The notes: generated from the letters alone by a model not told the origin. Counted from the first letter of the stretch, positions 36,721 to 46,408 are shown. The stretch: DNA of 64,000 bases from Myxococcales bacterium (GCA_003142855.1 PLNW01000143.1:1-64000); one strand, 5' to 3'. Numbers and translations: made by a program.

Positions 36721-39700
36721 CTACTTCTTGTCGCCACCCGCTTCGCACGGCTTCACCTCGACCGTGCGGCTGCCGGGCGGGCCGTAGCGTTTGGCGACAC
36801 CCAGCTCGGGCCACAGCGGGCTCTTGCGTAGCATCGCCAGCACCGGCGCTTCCAGGCTGTCAGCGTCGGTTCCGTAGATCCCGATGTCGGGGCGCCGGCC
36901 AAGCGCACATTCCTCGCCCATGTGCACGCGCGGGTTTGCTTCCAGCACGGCGCCTGCCAGTTGCGTCCTCAGCCCAGCAAAGGCCAGTTCTTCACTGTCA
37001 GCTGCCCCGCGCTCGGCGGACGACCGGCAGGTCCGTATGACAACCGCTTGATCCGAAAAGCGACCTTCGAACGCTCGGGGCGCTTCCCAGGATTCAAGTT
37101 GCGCCGGCGTTTTGGGCGCCCGCTGCAACCACTTAGACGGCACGTCGATGATCACCGCCCCGCGGCCCACCAGCCCGAGGGCCAGCCGACCGTCGGGCGC
37201 CTCGGCCATGGCTATCACGTCGGCCTCGGCCAAGGCCGGCACCGCCGGGTGAAGCGGCCGCGCCACGCTTTCGCTTTCCAGTAGCCACAGCCCACGCCCC
37301 GCCACCCACACGCGCTTCGATCGATCCCGCATGATGACGCCCACCTCGTCGCCCAGCCCGCTGGGTGCAAGCGCCTTGCAGTTGCCCCAGCGCAGGTCGT
37401 ACAGACACAGCCCCTGGTTGGTGGCGAGCAGCAGCCGGCCCTTGCTCCAGGCCAGCGCATCGCGAATCTGCACGCGCACGCCATCGATGGCGACCGGGAC
37501 GTCGTCGATGAGCGGAATGCCGCCTGCCTCGTTGAGATCGAGACGGGCCATGGTCCACGCAAATGCACCGAACGGCAAACCGATCCAGGGCGGGCCCACC
37601 CCCGCCACGAAGCGCAGCGGCTCACCCACGGCTGACTTGACCGACAAGATTCGCCGCCCGGCCTGCACGTCGAACAGCGCGCTTCCCGCGTCTGCCAAAG
37701 CGCCGTGGCTAGAAGACGGCAGGCTCATGACCATGCGCCACTTGCCGGCCGAAAAATTCCATAGTCCCTGGTTGTCCACATTCCACAGCTGCTTGTCAGG
37801 CGTGGCGAAGGTGTCGTCGGGCTCAAGCGCGATGTCCTCCTGACTCATCACCTTGAAGCTGCCGTCCTTCCACTGCCCGGTGACAAAAGTGTCCTTCAGC
37901 CCGTGCATGTGGCCGTTGTGGTAGCGGCGCGACCCGGCCTTGGCCACGATGACATTGGTTTTGTCGTCGAGCGGGATGCTGACCAGGGCGGCCCACAGGC
38001 GCTCCTCGCCTGGGTTACGTGCCACGCCCATCAGATCGCGTGGCGGCGCTACGGTTTCGGGCACCGCACGCCAGCCCCCGCGCGAATACAGCAGGGGGCC
38101 GCCCGCTCCGTAAAAAGCCAAGCCATCGCCCATGCGCTCGATCTCGGTGGGGAGCGAGACGGAATCCTGTCCGTCGAGGAGGTGGCGATGCGTGCTGTCG
38201 GCGGTGATGTCCATAAGACCGCCGCTGGCCAGGGTCAGGATGACCCGCTCGCCGTCGAGATGGGCCCTTCCCACCGCGCGCAAGTCGGCACGCGCGCCGT
38301 GCTGGACCTTGAAGCCCACGGACCCCATGGGCTTCCATTCTTTGACCTTGGCATCGACCTCCACCACGTCATGAGCCGACACCACGATGGCACCCGCGCG
38401 GCCGGGCGCGGACAGGATTTGCGTGATGGGCGTGTCCGGCGCCCCCGACGGCATCTTCGCCCGGTCAGCGCCCGCGGACCACAGCGTGACAGCTTTCCCG
38501 CTGGCATCGACCCGGACGATGAAACTGGCAGGACCCTCGGGCCGGGTGCTGCCGCCAAAGGCCCAGATTTGCCCGTCGCCTATCTCGCTGATGCCTTGCA
38601 GCCCGTCCCATCCGCCCTTGGCCGGGGTCTCCTTGATGGTGCCCGCCGCCAGATCGACAACCTGCAGCTTGGACCTGTGGTCATCGTGATCGCTGCCCAC
38701 CCAAAGACGGTCCCTGCTGTCGAGAAAGAATGTCGTCGGAGCGTCGAGGGGATATTCGCGCCCGGTGCCCAGATCCTTGAGCTTGTGCGCGAATCCGCGG
38801 CCCGCGCCCGCCCCGTAGGAAGCGCGACTGGGATTGCTGATGGCCACCAGCACGCCGGCCTTTCGGCGGCCGATCCATTCCGGTCGCCCGGCCACCTCGC
38901 CCACTTCAGTCAGCGACAGGTCGGTCGGGTTGACCTCGACGATCGCACCATTGGACAGGCCCGCATACATGCCCGTCTCGTCGCCGCGACCGATGCAAAC
39001 GAAGCTGCGTCGGGCGTGCCGCTCGCCCAGCAGGCTGAAACTGGTGTGATCGAACACCAGCAGGTTTCCCGCGCTGCCAAGGGCGAGAATACGATCACCC
39101 ACCAGCAAGCTGTCGCGCAAGGCATTCCCGTCTGTGTGGTACTCGATCCCGAGCGTGGTGGATCCCGACTTGCGTGCCCGGACGCGGCCAAGCGGGTCTG
39201 TCCCCATGCCTTCCTGTCGCCAGGATTCAACCGATCGGTAGACCAGCAGAAACGCGGCCCCGGCCATGAGCAACGCGCCCGCTATCACACCCACCACCAG
39301 GGCGAGGCGGGCTCGCGGTCGGATCGGCGGAGCGGGCCGCGGTGAATCGGGAAGGGCCGCGGCAGCGCGGGCGGCCGGGGCCGGCGCCGCCGACGCGTAC
39401 GCGGGCCCTGCGCTTGCGAGTTCTCCGCTGGGACTTTCCGCGGGCGACGCTGGCTTCTTCATCGCGCCGGAAGATGGAGTCGCGACGCCGGCACGAGGCG
39501 CTGGGGTCAGCACGGGCCTTGCCGGGGCTGCCGGAGTGCTAAGCGGGACGGCCCCCGGTCGTTTCACCTGACCAGCCACGCCGGGTTGCACGAGCGGACG
39601 GGATCCTGCCACCCCTGCGTCGTGCGCCGGTTCACTGCCTGACGGCCGCACGGCCGATGAGGGGGCCAGGATGCCACCGGCACGGAGGCTGGGATCTCCA

Positions 39701-40098
39701 CCTGAAGTGGGCAGCCTGCGGGATGCGTGGACAGCCGGCGGGGGCGATCCTGCGCCGACGCCCGACGCGGGTGGCGTTGCGGTTGAGGCCGCGCCGGCGC
39801 TGCCCCCCGATCCCGCGGCGTCGCCAGCCGTAGGCAACTTCAACGCAGCAGCAAGGGCGCGCACCGCAGCCGACGCCGCTGGATTGGAACGCGGAGCTGG
39901 TGTCTGCACCGAGCGGGCGACGCCCCCCGTCTGCTGGGGTCTTCCCGCCGAGGCCGTGGACGAAAAAGGATTGCTTCCCGGCAAACCCGCTCGTGGGTCC
40001 AGTGCAGGCGTCCGGGCGGGTGGTGCGCCTGACGTCGGCACACCCGATCCAGCTCGTCCGCCTCCCTGGGGCGGCTTCGGGGGAGGTCCGGGTGACAT
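36721..40098 (-). CDS. Large single-pass membrane protein with Pro/Ala-rich N-terminus and periplasmic propeller
   Basis: 1125 residues. Residues 1-~255 are low-complexity Pro/Ala/Gly/Ser with many TP/SP pairs. One membrane helix (~265-290, ARLALVVGVIAGALLMAGAAFLLVY) follows, then ~830 residues that look like a multi-blade propeller (ILALGSAGNLLVFDHTSF, RLWVGSDHDDH, GRLALGLVGRGAVIIDVPS). No kinase or catalytic motif is seen. The topology suggests a cytoplasmic low-complexity tail and a periplasmic sensor, like the sensor half of two-component ligands, but the output domain is unknown. The final ~60 residues end in GGDKK. Confidence 0.7.
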   Translation of the reverse strand: MSPGPPPKPPQGGGRAGSGVPTSGAPPARTPALDPRAGLPGSNPFSSTASAGRPQQTGGVARSVQTPAPRSNPAASAAVRALAAALKLPTAGDAAGSGGSAGAASTATPPASGVGAGSPPPAVHASRRLPTSGGDPSLRAGGILAPSSAVRPSGSEPAHDAGVAGSRPLVQPGVAGQVKRPGAVPLSTPAAPARPVLTPAPRAGVATPSSGAMKKPASPAESPSGELASAGPAYASAAPAPAARAAAALPDSPRPAPPIRPRARLALVVGVIAGALLMAGAAFLLVYRSVESWRQEGMGTDPLGRVRARKSGSTTLGIEYHTDGNALRDSLLVGDRILALGSAGNLLVFDHTSFSLLGERHARRSFVCIGRGDETGMYAGLSNGAIVEVNPTDLSLTEVGEVAGRPEWIGRRKAGVLVAISNPSRASYGAGAGRGFAHKLKDLGTGREYPLDAPTTFFLDSRDRLWVGSDHDDHRSKLQVVDLAAGTIKETPAKGGWDGLQGISEIGDGQIWAFGGSTRPEGPASFIVRVDASGKAVTLWSAGADRAKMPSGAPDTPITQILSAPGRAGAIVVSAHDVVEVDAKVKEWKPMGSVGFKVQHGARADLRAVGRAHLDGERVILTLASGGLMDITADSTHRHLLDGQDSVSLPTEIERMGDGLAFYGAGGPLLYSRGGWRAVPETVAPPRDLMGVARNPGEERLWAALVSIPLDDKTNVIVAKAGSRRYHNGHMHGLKDTFVTGQWKDGSFKVMSQEDIALEPDDTFATPDKQLWNVDNQGLWNFSAGKWRMVMSLPSSSHGALADAGSALFDVQAGRRILSVKSAVGEPLRFVAGVGPPWIGLPFGAFAWTMARLDLNEAGGIPLIDDVPVAIDGVRVQIRDALAWSKGRLLLATNQGLCLYDLRWGNCKALAPSGLGDEVGVIMRDRSKRVWVAGRGLWLLESESVARPLHPAVPALAEADVIAMAEAPDGRLALGLVGRGAVIIDVPSKWLQRAPKTPAQLESWEAPRAFEGRFSDQAVVIRTCRSSAERGAADSEELAFAGLRTQLAGAVLEANPRVHMGEECALGRRPDIGIYGTDADSLEAPVLAMLRKSPLWPELGVAKRYGPPGSRTVEVKPCEAGGDKK

Positions 40099-40144
40099 GC
40101 GGCAGTACTAGGATACACGACGATCCCGGCCTGCGGTAAGTGGA

Positions 40145-40585
40145 CTACGGGCTTGCCAGCAGGCGCACGTCGACGGCCGGCGGATTCGCGAAATCATCCC
40201 ACAGATGGTCCAGCAGCTTCCTGTCCGGCTTGCCGTCGAGCACGACGAACCGGTATCTCAACTTGAGCGGCTTCCCAGGACGCACCGTGATCGATCCCTT
40301 CTCGGTGGGGGCGAAACCCATGATGGGAGCTTCTGCATCGACGTAGACCGCCTCGGGCTTCGCGGAATTCTGCGGGTGGGACAAGATGGCCACGCCGGCC
40401 AGCTTGCCGCCACTCTTGCCGCCCAGATAGCACCAATGCGCCGCTGCGCCCTGAGCCCTGACGCGCGATTGGCCTTCTGAGGTCAGGAAGATCGGCTGGC
40501 CGGCCCCCTGCCAATCGCGATTGCCGCGTATGGTGATACCGCCAAACTTGGCGGTTCGCGACCCGCGATCCGCGGCCCAATTCAT
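40145..40585 (-). CDS. C-terminal part of a PmoA-like (DUF6807) protein
   Basis: 146 residues starting MNWAADRGSRTAKFGGITIR. The sequence FLTSEGQSRVRAQGAAAHWC, VAILSHPQNSAKPEAVYVD and LKLRYRFVVLDGKPD matches the second half of PmoA-like proteins, which usually have ~300 residues. The N-terminal half is missing, and the 5' end coincides with a 22-bp repeat shared with 42900-42921, so truncation by rearrangement is likely. Function is unknown; not the methane monooxygenase subunit itself. Confidence 0.55.
   Translation of the reverse strand: MNWAADRGSRTAKFGGITIRGNRDWQGAGQPIFLTSEGQSRVRAQGAAAHWCYLGGKSGGKLAGVAILSHPQNSAKPEAVYVDAEAPIMGFAPTEKGSITVRPGKPLKLRYRFVVLDGKPDRKLLDHLWDDFANPPAVDVRLLASP
40557..40578. 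repeat. 22-bp repeat, copy 1
   Basis: Exact match to 42900-42921 in the same orientation. It sits at the 5' end of the PmoA-like fragment; the other copy marks the edge of the recombinase remnants. Confidence 0.7.
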
Positions 40586-40600
40586 CGGGGCGCAAAGGAA

Positions 40601-41767
40601 TCAGAACTGCCCGGCCAGGGCCAGGCCCTGTTGCTGGGCCGGCCCGTTGCGGGTGACTACTGGCACCAGGCCTAGGTTGGTCAGTCTGTGCTGGGCGTTG
40701 CTGCGCCGGACGGCGTTGGGCACCGTGGCGATGTCGTACACAGCCGAGACAAAGGAGGCAGTGAACAGGGTTGCGGCGAGCAACTTCATGTTCCCCTTGT
40801 CAGGGCACGGTGTTTCGTCATCCCCAAGGCAAGAAAGTGCCACATTGAGAGTCGCGGCTGTTCCGCCGGCGATGACGGCCAGGCGCAGTGCCCCCATACC
40901 CCAGGCGCGAAGCGGTTCGCCAGCGTAGGCGTAACCGACGCTGGGACCGAAGGTGATCCCGAGCGCCGCAATGGCAGGAGCCACGATACAGCGTGTCGCG
41001 GAGCAGGGGGCACCACTTCCGGGAATCGCTGCCACTGCCGCAACCGCGATCGGAACGAACGTTGAGAGCGTCGACAAGGCGAGGGCCATGGTCGGCGACC
41101 GATAGTCATCCCCGGCGGCGGCAGGCGGTGTTTCTGGCTCAGAGACGCCAAGGCGGTAGCCAAGCGTGGCCCCAAAGGACGGTACGATCTGACCTGGCGC
41201 CACGGAGAAGTGGTAGGCCGCTGGGATCTCATCCGAGTTGCAGTCGCCGGTGAACGAGATCTCGGATCCCGAGTACCTGCAGGTCGGACGGTTGAGGAGA
41301 TAGCCGAGGCCGGCCTCAAGGCGGAACGACCAGCGTTGGCCGGCCACCTCAGCGCCCAGTGTGCCTGTCGCGCGGTAGGCGGGGCTCCATTTCCAGGTCA
41401 GGCTTTCCTGCGGGTAGTGAGAGTTGGGCGGGTTGTAGGTTCGAGAAGCCGAGGTTCTTCCTCGGGACAGGATGGTCCCTGCGTCGAGGGCGAATGGCCC
41501 ACGGCGCAGGACGCGCACCCGTCCGAACACGCTCTCGTTCACCCACAAATTGCCCTCGAACGCATTCCAGCCCGCGCCGACACCTGCCGAGAGTCTGCCG
41601 CCCCGGTCGAAGACCAGAGCCAACCCGTCGGTGCCGAGAGGGTCATGCAGGCCCCCGTGCGCCTCGACGACAAGAGAAGATCCCAAGGGTTGCGTTTGCG
41701 CGGCAGCCGGCCAGGCGCAGCACAGACCCAGAACCACCGTTGCCGAGAAGCTAGTCGCGGCCCGCAT
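40601..41767 (-). CDS. Putative outer-membrane beta-barrel protein
   Basis: 388 residues from ATG 41767, with a signal peptide (VVLGLCCAWPAAAQ). Strands of alternating residues (GRLSAGVGAGWNAF, RWSFRLEAGLGYLLN, QIVPSFGATLGYRLG) and a C-terminal Phe (LALAGQF) suggest a barrel. A hydrophobic central part (TMALALSTLSTFVPIAVAAV) is unusual for a barrel and might be two membrane helices instead. It overlaps the lipoprotein gene upstream by 17 bp, so they form an operon. Confidence 0.65.
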   Translation of the reverse strand: MRAATSFSATVVLGLCCAWPAAAQTQPLGSSLVVEAHGGLHDPLGTDGLALVFDRGGRLSAGVGAGWNAFEGNLWVNESVFGRVRVLRRGPFALDAGTILSRGRTSASRTYNPPNSHYPQESLTWKWSPAYRATGTLGAEVAGQRWSFRLEAGLGYLLNRPTCRYSGSEISFTGDCNSDEIPAAYHFSVAPGQIVPSFGATLGYRLGVSEPETPPAAAGDDYRSPTMALALSTLSTFVPIAVAAVAAIPGSGAPCSATRCIVAPAIAALGITFGPSVGYAYAGEPLRAWGMGALRLAVIAGGTAATLNVALSCLGDDETPCPDKGNMKLLAATLFTASFVSAVYDIATVPNAVRRSNAQHRLTNLGLVPVVTRNGPAQQQGLALAGQF

Positions 41768-42350
41768 CGGTCTGGTTTCCCTTCGGGTTCGGGGGCACAG
41801 GGGGTCGCGCCAGGGTCCACAGGCCGGGCTCGCCAATGTCAAAGGCGACTGTCGGCCCATTGCAATCCACTTTGGCCACCGTGACCCAGGCCGAGTCTCC
41901 TTCATGCGCATGAAGCAGATCCATGACCCCTGCGTTCCTTCCTATGTTGTCAAATTCCACACGGAGGGACAGCGCAGGTGGCGGGCTGGCCGGCAAGACT
42001 TGAAGCGCACTCCCCGGGCTGAGTAGCCAGCCCAGAAGGCGCCCCAGTGTCTCGTCGGGACTGCCCGGCGGCCCGAATTCCGAGACGATTCGAACCGTCA
42101 CGCGGGTACCCACGGGATAGGCACCGGCGGGGATGGTGATGCGGAGGCTGTCCTTTCCCAAGTACCCGATGTAGTGCATCCCGATCTGCTGGCTGGTCCC
42201 ACCCACCACCACGCCCTTTTCTTCCTGAACCGTTCCCACCACCGGTTCCTGCGGCGTCGGATAGTTGGGGGTCGGATCGCAGGCAAAGAGAGAAGTGGCG
42301 AGAACCATCGAACCGGCAGCCCGGCGAAATCTGAGCCTTGTGTCGTTCAT
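41751..42350 (-). CDS. Putative lipoprotein with Ig-like/strand-rich domain
   Basis: 199 residues from ATG 42350 (TTG 42359 possible). The signal peptide ends with lipobox LFAC. The mature part includes LGKDSLRITIPAGAYPVGTRV, similar to ZU5-like or Ig-like domains, and a C-terminal EPGLWTLARPPVPP. The gene directly precedes, and overlaps, the barrel gene; the pair probably act together at the outer membrane. No family name is certain. Confidence 0.65.
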   Translation of the reverse strand: MNDTRLRFRRAAGSMVLATSLFACDPTPNYPTPQEPVVGTVQEEKGVVVGGTSQQIGMHYIGYLGKDSLRITIPAGAYPVGTRVTVRIVSEFGPPGSPDETLGRLLGWLLSPGSALQVLPASPPPALSLRVEFDNIGRNAGVMDLLHAHEGDSAWVTVAKVDCNGPTVAFDIGEPGLWTLARPPVPPNPKGNQTDAGRD

Positions 42351-42540
42351 CGCGATCAAGGTGCAGCAACTTTGGTGCCACCGCCCTTCTGTCGGGAAAC
42401 GACAGCAATCAGCCGGTGGCGGCGCGGACAGGGTGCAACGCCCGGTGAAAACCTGACACCCGAGAACGGTGGAGAACTGCCATTCTTGCCCCTATCCGCC
42501 ACATGGCCCGCGCAACTTCAACCACTCAGCCCAGCCGCGA

Positions 42541-42735
42541 TTCAGGAAGATGCTGCGTTCATGGTTCGCGTACTGCGAGGGGCGAGGCTGGGTGAGGCGC
42601 GGCCTGGCCGCGGCGGTGTTGCTGCCGCGTATCTACCGCGAGGAAGGTCTACCTCTTGGTCCGACCTGGGACGAAGTCGCTGATCTGGCCTCGCTGCGCA
42701 GAGTTGCGCTCGACGATCTGGGAGAGCTCCAATGA
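42541..42735 (+). pseudogene. Tyrosine recombinase remnant with internal deletion
   Basis: The frame has the core-binding-domain end LRSWFAYCEGRGWVRRGLAA and IYREEGLPLGPTWDEV, followed immediately by LASLRRVALDDLGELQ, which matches the extreme C-terminus of recombinases found in recombinase-in-trio (RIT) elements. All catalytic residues between are missing. The stop overlaps the next ATG (ATGA), the arrangement usual in RIT operons. Confidence 0.65.
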
Positions 42736-42815
42736 CCATCGTCGAGGCTATCGAAAGCTATCTGACCCTCAAACGCTCTCTGGGAGCCGTCTTCCGTGGC
42801 GATGCCCGCATGGTG
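42732..42815 (+). pseudogene. N-terminal remnant of a second tyrosine recombinase
   Basis: Starts MTIVEAIESYLTLKRSLG and AVFRGDARM, the SAM-like N-terminus of phage-type integrases, then loses similarity. Together with the preceding fragment it marks the decayed edge of a RIT-like element near the 22-bp repeat at 42900. Confidence 0.65.
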
Positions 42816-42899
42816 GAAATCTCCTTGTCCGGTTCCGGTGGGGGCTCGGGGTGGGCAACTGCCCCGGGCTACCCGACCTCACCCTCACGCCCTCGCCCA

Positions 42900-42921
42900 C
42901 GCGACCCGCGATCCGCGGCCC
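42900..42921. repeat. 22-bp repeat, copy 2
   Basis: Identical to 40557-40578. It lies between the recombinase remnants and the 3' end of the APC permease gene. Confidence 0.7.
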
Positions 42922-42936
42922 GGCCTTTCGGGCGGC

Positions 42937-44223
42937 CTAACTTCCGCGGGCCCTGGCCCACCGTTTTTGCAGCCAGTACGCCAGCAGGCCAACCGCCAGC
43001 GTCGACAAACCCACCAGGCTCTCCCGCGGCCGCTCGACTACGGTGAAGGCTGTGGCGCCGACTACGAAAACCAGAAACACGACCGGCACCCACGGCCAGC
43101 CTGGAACCTCCAGGGCCGGACCTCGCTTGTGCCGTTCCCACACCAGTCCCAGCACGGTGGCCGCGGTCATCAGGCTCAGGGTGAAGCCGACATAGGTGAG
43201 CATACTGGCAAAGGCCGCTGTCCAGAGAGCCACGATAGCGATCGCCGTCTGCGCGAGGAGCGCGACGCGCGGGGGCCGGCCCGGTCGCACCGCCAGCACC
43301 CGCGGCAGAGAGCCGTCAGCCGCCATGCGCGCCGTGATCTGGGGCCCGGCCATGGCAAGCGCCGAGATGCAGTTCGCGAGCACGAAGGCAATCAGGGCTG
43401 AAACCAACTTGGCCAGGCGCGGCCCGCCCAAGACCAGGGCAGTGATGCGGCCCACGTCCACCTTTCCCGCCAGCAAGGACGCCGGCGCCCCCAACACGAA
43501 CACGGCATTGAGCCCAAGGTAGAGCGTGGTGACGAGGACGGTTCCCAGCACCAAGGCCCGGGGAAGGTTCTTCCTCGGCTCGGCCACCTCGCCGCCTATG
43601 TACACAGCCGCGTTCCAGCCCTGGTAGCTGTAGGAGACAATGACCAGGGCCACGCCCAAGCCCGCCACTCGGCCCGGAGCCGCCACGTTGTGTAGTCCTT
43701 CGTGCGCAAGCTGCCCCATGCCGAACCCGGTGAACAGCGCGATCACCACCAGCTCGATGCCCACAGCGATCGCCTGCGCCCGCGCCCCGGCGGTCACGGA
43801 CACCGCATGCACGGATGCTGCAACCAAGATGATCACCGTTCCCGTCAAGCGCGGGGAGGCCAAAGCAACGCCGCCCAAGGCGGACATGTACTGCCCGAAG
43901 GCAAAAGCCAGCGCGCCCAGCGGGACGGCAAAACCCACCAGCAGCGAAACCCAGCCGGCCAAGTAGCCAAGTGCCGGATGCAGAGTGCGCGACAGAAACA
44001 CGTACTCTCCGCCCGATTCGGGAATGTGGCGGGCAAGCGCGCCGTAGCACAAAGCCCCGAGCAACGCGACCACGCCCCCCAGAACCCAGGCCAGCAGCAC
44101 CAGCCAGGCCGAACCCAGATCAGCTATCAGGAGACCACTCGTGGTGAACACACCCGTGCCCACCATGTTCGCCACCACCAGGGCTGTGGCGCTGCTCAGC
44201 CCGAGGCGTCGCTCGCTTTCCAT
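42937..44223 (-). CDS. APC-family amino acid permease
   Basis: 428 residues with about 12 hydrophobic segments. The start SATALVVANMVGTGVFTTSG contains the APC unwound-helix signature (GTGVF), and SYSYQGWNAAVYIGGEVAEPRKNLPRAL matches the conserved TM6 and following loop. It should import amino acids or polyamines with H+ or by exchange. The start is ATG 44223. The gene has no co-directional partner; the region behind its start is the structured repeat at 44265-44455. Confidence 0.9.
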   Translation of the reverse strand: MESERRLGLSSATALVVANMVGTGVFTTSGLLIADLGSAWLVLLAWVLGGVVALLGALCYGALARHIPESGGEYVFLSRTLHPALGYLAGWVSLLVGFAVPLGALAFAFGQYMSALGGVALASPRLTGTVIILVAASVHAVSVTAGARAQAIAVGIELVVIALFTGFGMGQLAHEGLHNVAAPGRVAGLGVALVIVSYSYQGWNAAVYIGGEVAEPRKNLPRALVLGTVLVTTLYLGLNAVFVLGAPASLLAGKVDVGRITALVLGGPRLAKLVSALIAFVLANCISALAMAGPQITARMAADGSLPRVLAVRPGRPPRVALLAQTAIAIVALWTAAFASMLTYVGFTLSLMTAATVLGLVWERHKRGPALEVPGWPWVPVVFLVFVVGATAFTVVERPRESLVGLSTLAVGLLAYWLQKRWARARGS

Positions 44224-44264
44224 TGCAGCCTACTTCACCACAGAGACAGCCAGGCCGTCGACCC

Positions 44265-44455
44265 TCTTGACTTCCGACTCCGCTCGGCTCGATCAGATTC
44301 GCCTCGGGCGTCGGCCGACAAGCCGGAGTCGATGGCGAAGCCGGGCCGAGAACCGGCCCGGAGCGTACTACGGTACGTGAGGACCGGAAGCGCAGGACCG
44401 GCGAGCCAGCGGCCCGGATCGTCGGCCGTCGGTGAATCGAAGAGTGACGCGACGA
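44265..44455. repeat. Structured non-coding segment, possible MITE relative
   Basis: GC-rich inverted segments (GCCGGGCCGAGAACCGGCCCGG at about 44338-44362 can be described as paired GGGCC/GGCCC) precede GTACTACGGTACGT and AGGACCGGAAGCGCAGGACC. The order of TACT, ACGT, GACCG and AAGCG blocks recalls the interior of the two MITEs, and the ends (CTCTTGACTTC / GAATCGAAGAG) form an imperfect inverted repeat. It contains no ORF that looks real. Confidence 0.35.
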
Positions 44456-44457
44456 CG

Positions 44458-45213
44458 TTACTTGCGTTTGCGCCGCAGGGCCAGGACCAGCTGTGCCCAG
44501 GCATTGCGCTCGTCGTCCGACGTGAACGAGAACTCCACGCTGGCCACCCGCGGTGCACGCTTGCGTTTGCCGCTCTTCTCCACGCGCAGGACTTTCCCAG
44601 CGACTTGACGTGCGTTCTTGGCCACAGTCCTGGCCTTCTCAGGCAGGGTCAGATTCACGCCATCGCCGGCCGCGAGCAGCAACGAAGTTTCGACCGACAC
44701 ACCGCCCGCACCCAGATTGCGGACACGGGCCCGCGCATCACTTTGCTTGCTAGCCGCTGGCGGGGACTCGTCCCCTGCGGCCAGCGTCGCTGGCAGCCGC
44801 ACGCTGAGGCGTGAAAATCGTCGGCGCTGCTCGGTCTCAACCCTCACAAGTCGCTGCAAGGCCGCCGTGACCGGTGGGCCGCCAGACACGCGCAGAATAG
44901 CCGCATGGCCGGTGTGGCGACCTGAGCCGCCGGCGTAGCGAACCACCACGTCATGCCCCGCCTCAAGACCATCCGGGGCCGCGAGCAGGTCGGGAAAGGT
45001 AAAGAGCACCTCGCCGGGCCGCAAGCTGAAGACGAATCCATGCAGCGGCGTCAGCGAGCCGTTAGCGAAAATCTCCGCCCACTGCCCCAGGACGAGCTGG
45101 GCGTCTGGTGCAACAGTTTCTTTCCCCGGACGAGGCTTGGGAACCGCGCGGGGCAATGGAAGTCGGGCCATGGAGTTCCCGACAGGCGTATCGGCTCCCT
45201 CGTTTAACCACAT
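44458..45213 (-). CDS. PilZ-like domain protein
   Basis: 251 residues from ATG 45213 (ATG 45171 is an alternative). Residues ~130-215 are PilZ-like: RRRFSRLSVRLPATL holds an RxxxR-type motif, VRNLGAGGVSVETS corresponds to the (D/N)xSxxG loop with Gly replacing Ser, and RVASVEFSFTSDDERNAW closes the domain. PilZ domains bind c-di-GMP; loss of the Ser may weaken binding. The first ~110 residues appear to form an N-terminal PilZ-like partner domain (GFVFSLRPGEVLFTFPDL). Confidence 0.65.
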   Translation of the reverse strand: MWLNEGADTPVGNSMARLPLPRAVPKPRPGKETVAPDAQLVLGQWAEIFANGSLTPLHGFVFSLRPGEVLFTFPDLLAAPDGLEAGHDVVVRYAGGSGRHTGHAAILRVSGGPPVTAALQRLVRVETEQRRRFSRLSVRLPATLAAGDESPPAASKQSDARARVRNLGAGGVSVETSLLLAAGDGVNLTLPEKARTVAKNARQVAGKVLRVEKSGKRKRAPRVASVEFSFTSDDERNAWAQLVLALRRKRK

Positions 45214-45250
45214 AAGAGCTTTTCTGCCTCCATGGATGAGGAATCAAGCA

Positions 45251-46408
45251 TCATAGGGCAGCCCTGACGATATCGCCTAGCTCATCCTCGGAAAGTTGCA
45301 CGGGGTTACCGCGCATGCTGCTGGCGGCCTTGGCCTTGGCCACCAATGCCGGGATCGCGTCGGCCGACAAACCGTGATGGCCGAGGCCCCGCACATCAAG
45401 GGCCTGGCAGAGATCGCGCACCCAGACCACAGCGTCGTGGGCTTCGGCGCCGTGCCGTCCCGTCACGATTTCGGCGATCTCACGATAGCGCGCCCTGGCG
45501 GGGTGCTCGGGCTCTCGCTCGGCCAAGGCCCTTAGGTTTGCGTCCATCACGGGCCCCAGCAAGGCCGCACACAGAGCCCCATGGGGAGCATGCACCATCC
45601 CGCCCAACGGCGCCGCGAAACCGTGCACAGCGCCCAACCCCCCATTGGCCAAGCACAGACCACCGCACAGGCTCGCCAGCATCAGGTCCTCGCGCGTGTC
45701 CGCGTGCATGCCCGAGGTGTAGGCCTGCCGCAAGGCCCGCGCCGAACGCCGCAGCCCTTCGGCGCCCAGCGCATCGGTCAAGGGATTGGCCCGACCTGAA
45801 ACCAGCGCCTCCACCAGGTGCGACAGGGCGTCCAGGCCGCTGGATGCCACCACGGATTTGGGCAAACCGTCGAGCAGATTCGGATCGAGCACCGTCAGAA
45901 TGGGCAGCAAATGCGGGCTGCGCAGGCTGACCTTGACCTTGGCGGCCGGCACACCGATGACCGCATTGCGAGTCACCTCAGCGCCGCTGCCGGCCGTGGT
46001 GGGGATGGCGACAAAAGGCAACGGCCGCGCCTGCAAGGGCTGCCCACGACCCACCACCTCCAAATAGTCGAGCAGGACACCTCGGTTGGTGGCCAGAGCG
46101 GCCACGGCCTTGCCCGTGTCCATGGCGCTGCCGCCGCCCAGCCCCACCACGCCGTCGCAGCCCTCGCGCCGGCTCCGCGCCAGAGCAGCCGACACCGATT
46201 CCACCGTGGGTTCCTGATCCACGAGCCACACCACCGACTCGATGCCAGCCGCGGTGAGCAGGGATCGCAAGCGCTCGGCGCCAGGGCCTGGCAGATTGGT
46301 CGCGACCAAAATGCGACGCACACCCTGCGCGCGCAGGGCAGCCGGCACCTCCGCCAGCCTGCCGGGACCAAACAGCAGCCGCACGGCGGTCGCGAATTCG
46401 AAGTTCAC
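45251..46408 (-). CDS. Iron-containing alcohol dehydrogenase (group III)
   Basis: 385 residues from GTG 46408. The family core is [20 protein letters not shown] (dinucleotide loop), [19 protein letters not shown], and the metal-binding His region [23 protein letters not shown] and [13 protein letters not shown]. It likely reduces an aldehyde or ketone, or oxidises an alcohol, with NAD(P). Its start overlaps the stop of the ABM gene by 4 bp (GTGA), so the two are one operon. Confidence 0.88.
   Translation of the reverse strand: MNFEFATAVRLLFGPGRLAEVPAALRAQGVRRILVATNLPGPGAERLRSLLTAAGIESVVWLVDQEPTVESVSAALARSRREGCDGVVGLGGGSAMDTGKAVAALATNRGVLLDYLEVVGRGQPLQARPLPFVAIPTTAGSGAEVTRNAVIGVPAAKVKVSLRSPHLLPILTVLDPNLLDGLPKSVVASSGLDALSHLVEALVSGRANPLTDALGAEGLRRSARALRQAYTSGMHADTREDLMLASLCGGLCLANGGLGAVHGFAAPLGGMVHAPHGALCAALLGPVMDANLRALAEREPEHPARARYREIAEIVTGRHGAEAHDAVVWVRDLCQALDVRGLGHHGLSADAIPALVAKAKAASSMRGNPVQLSEDELGDIVRAAL

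Noticed and set aside
37903-39345. A 480-codon frame opposite the 1125-residue membrane protein
   Set aside because: Antisense shadow of a strong gene with no recognisable fold or start signal.
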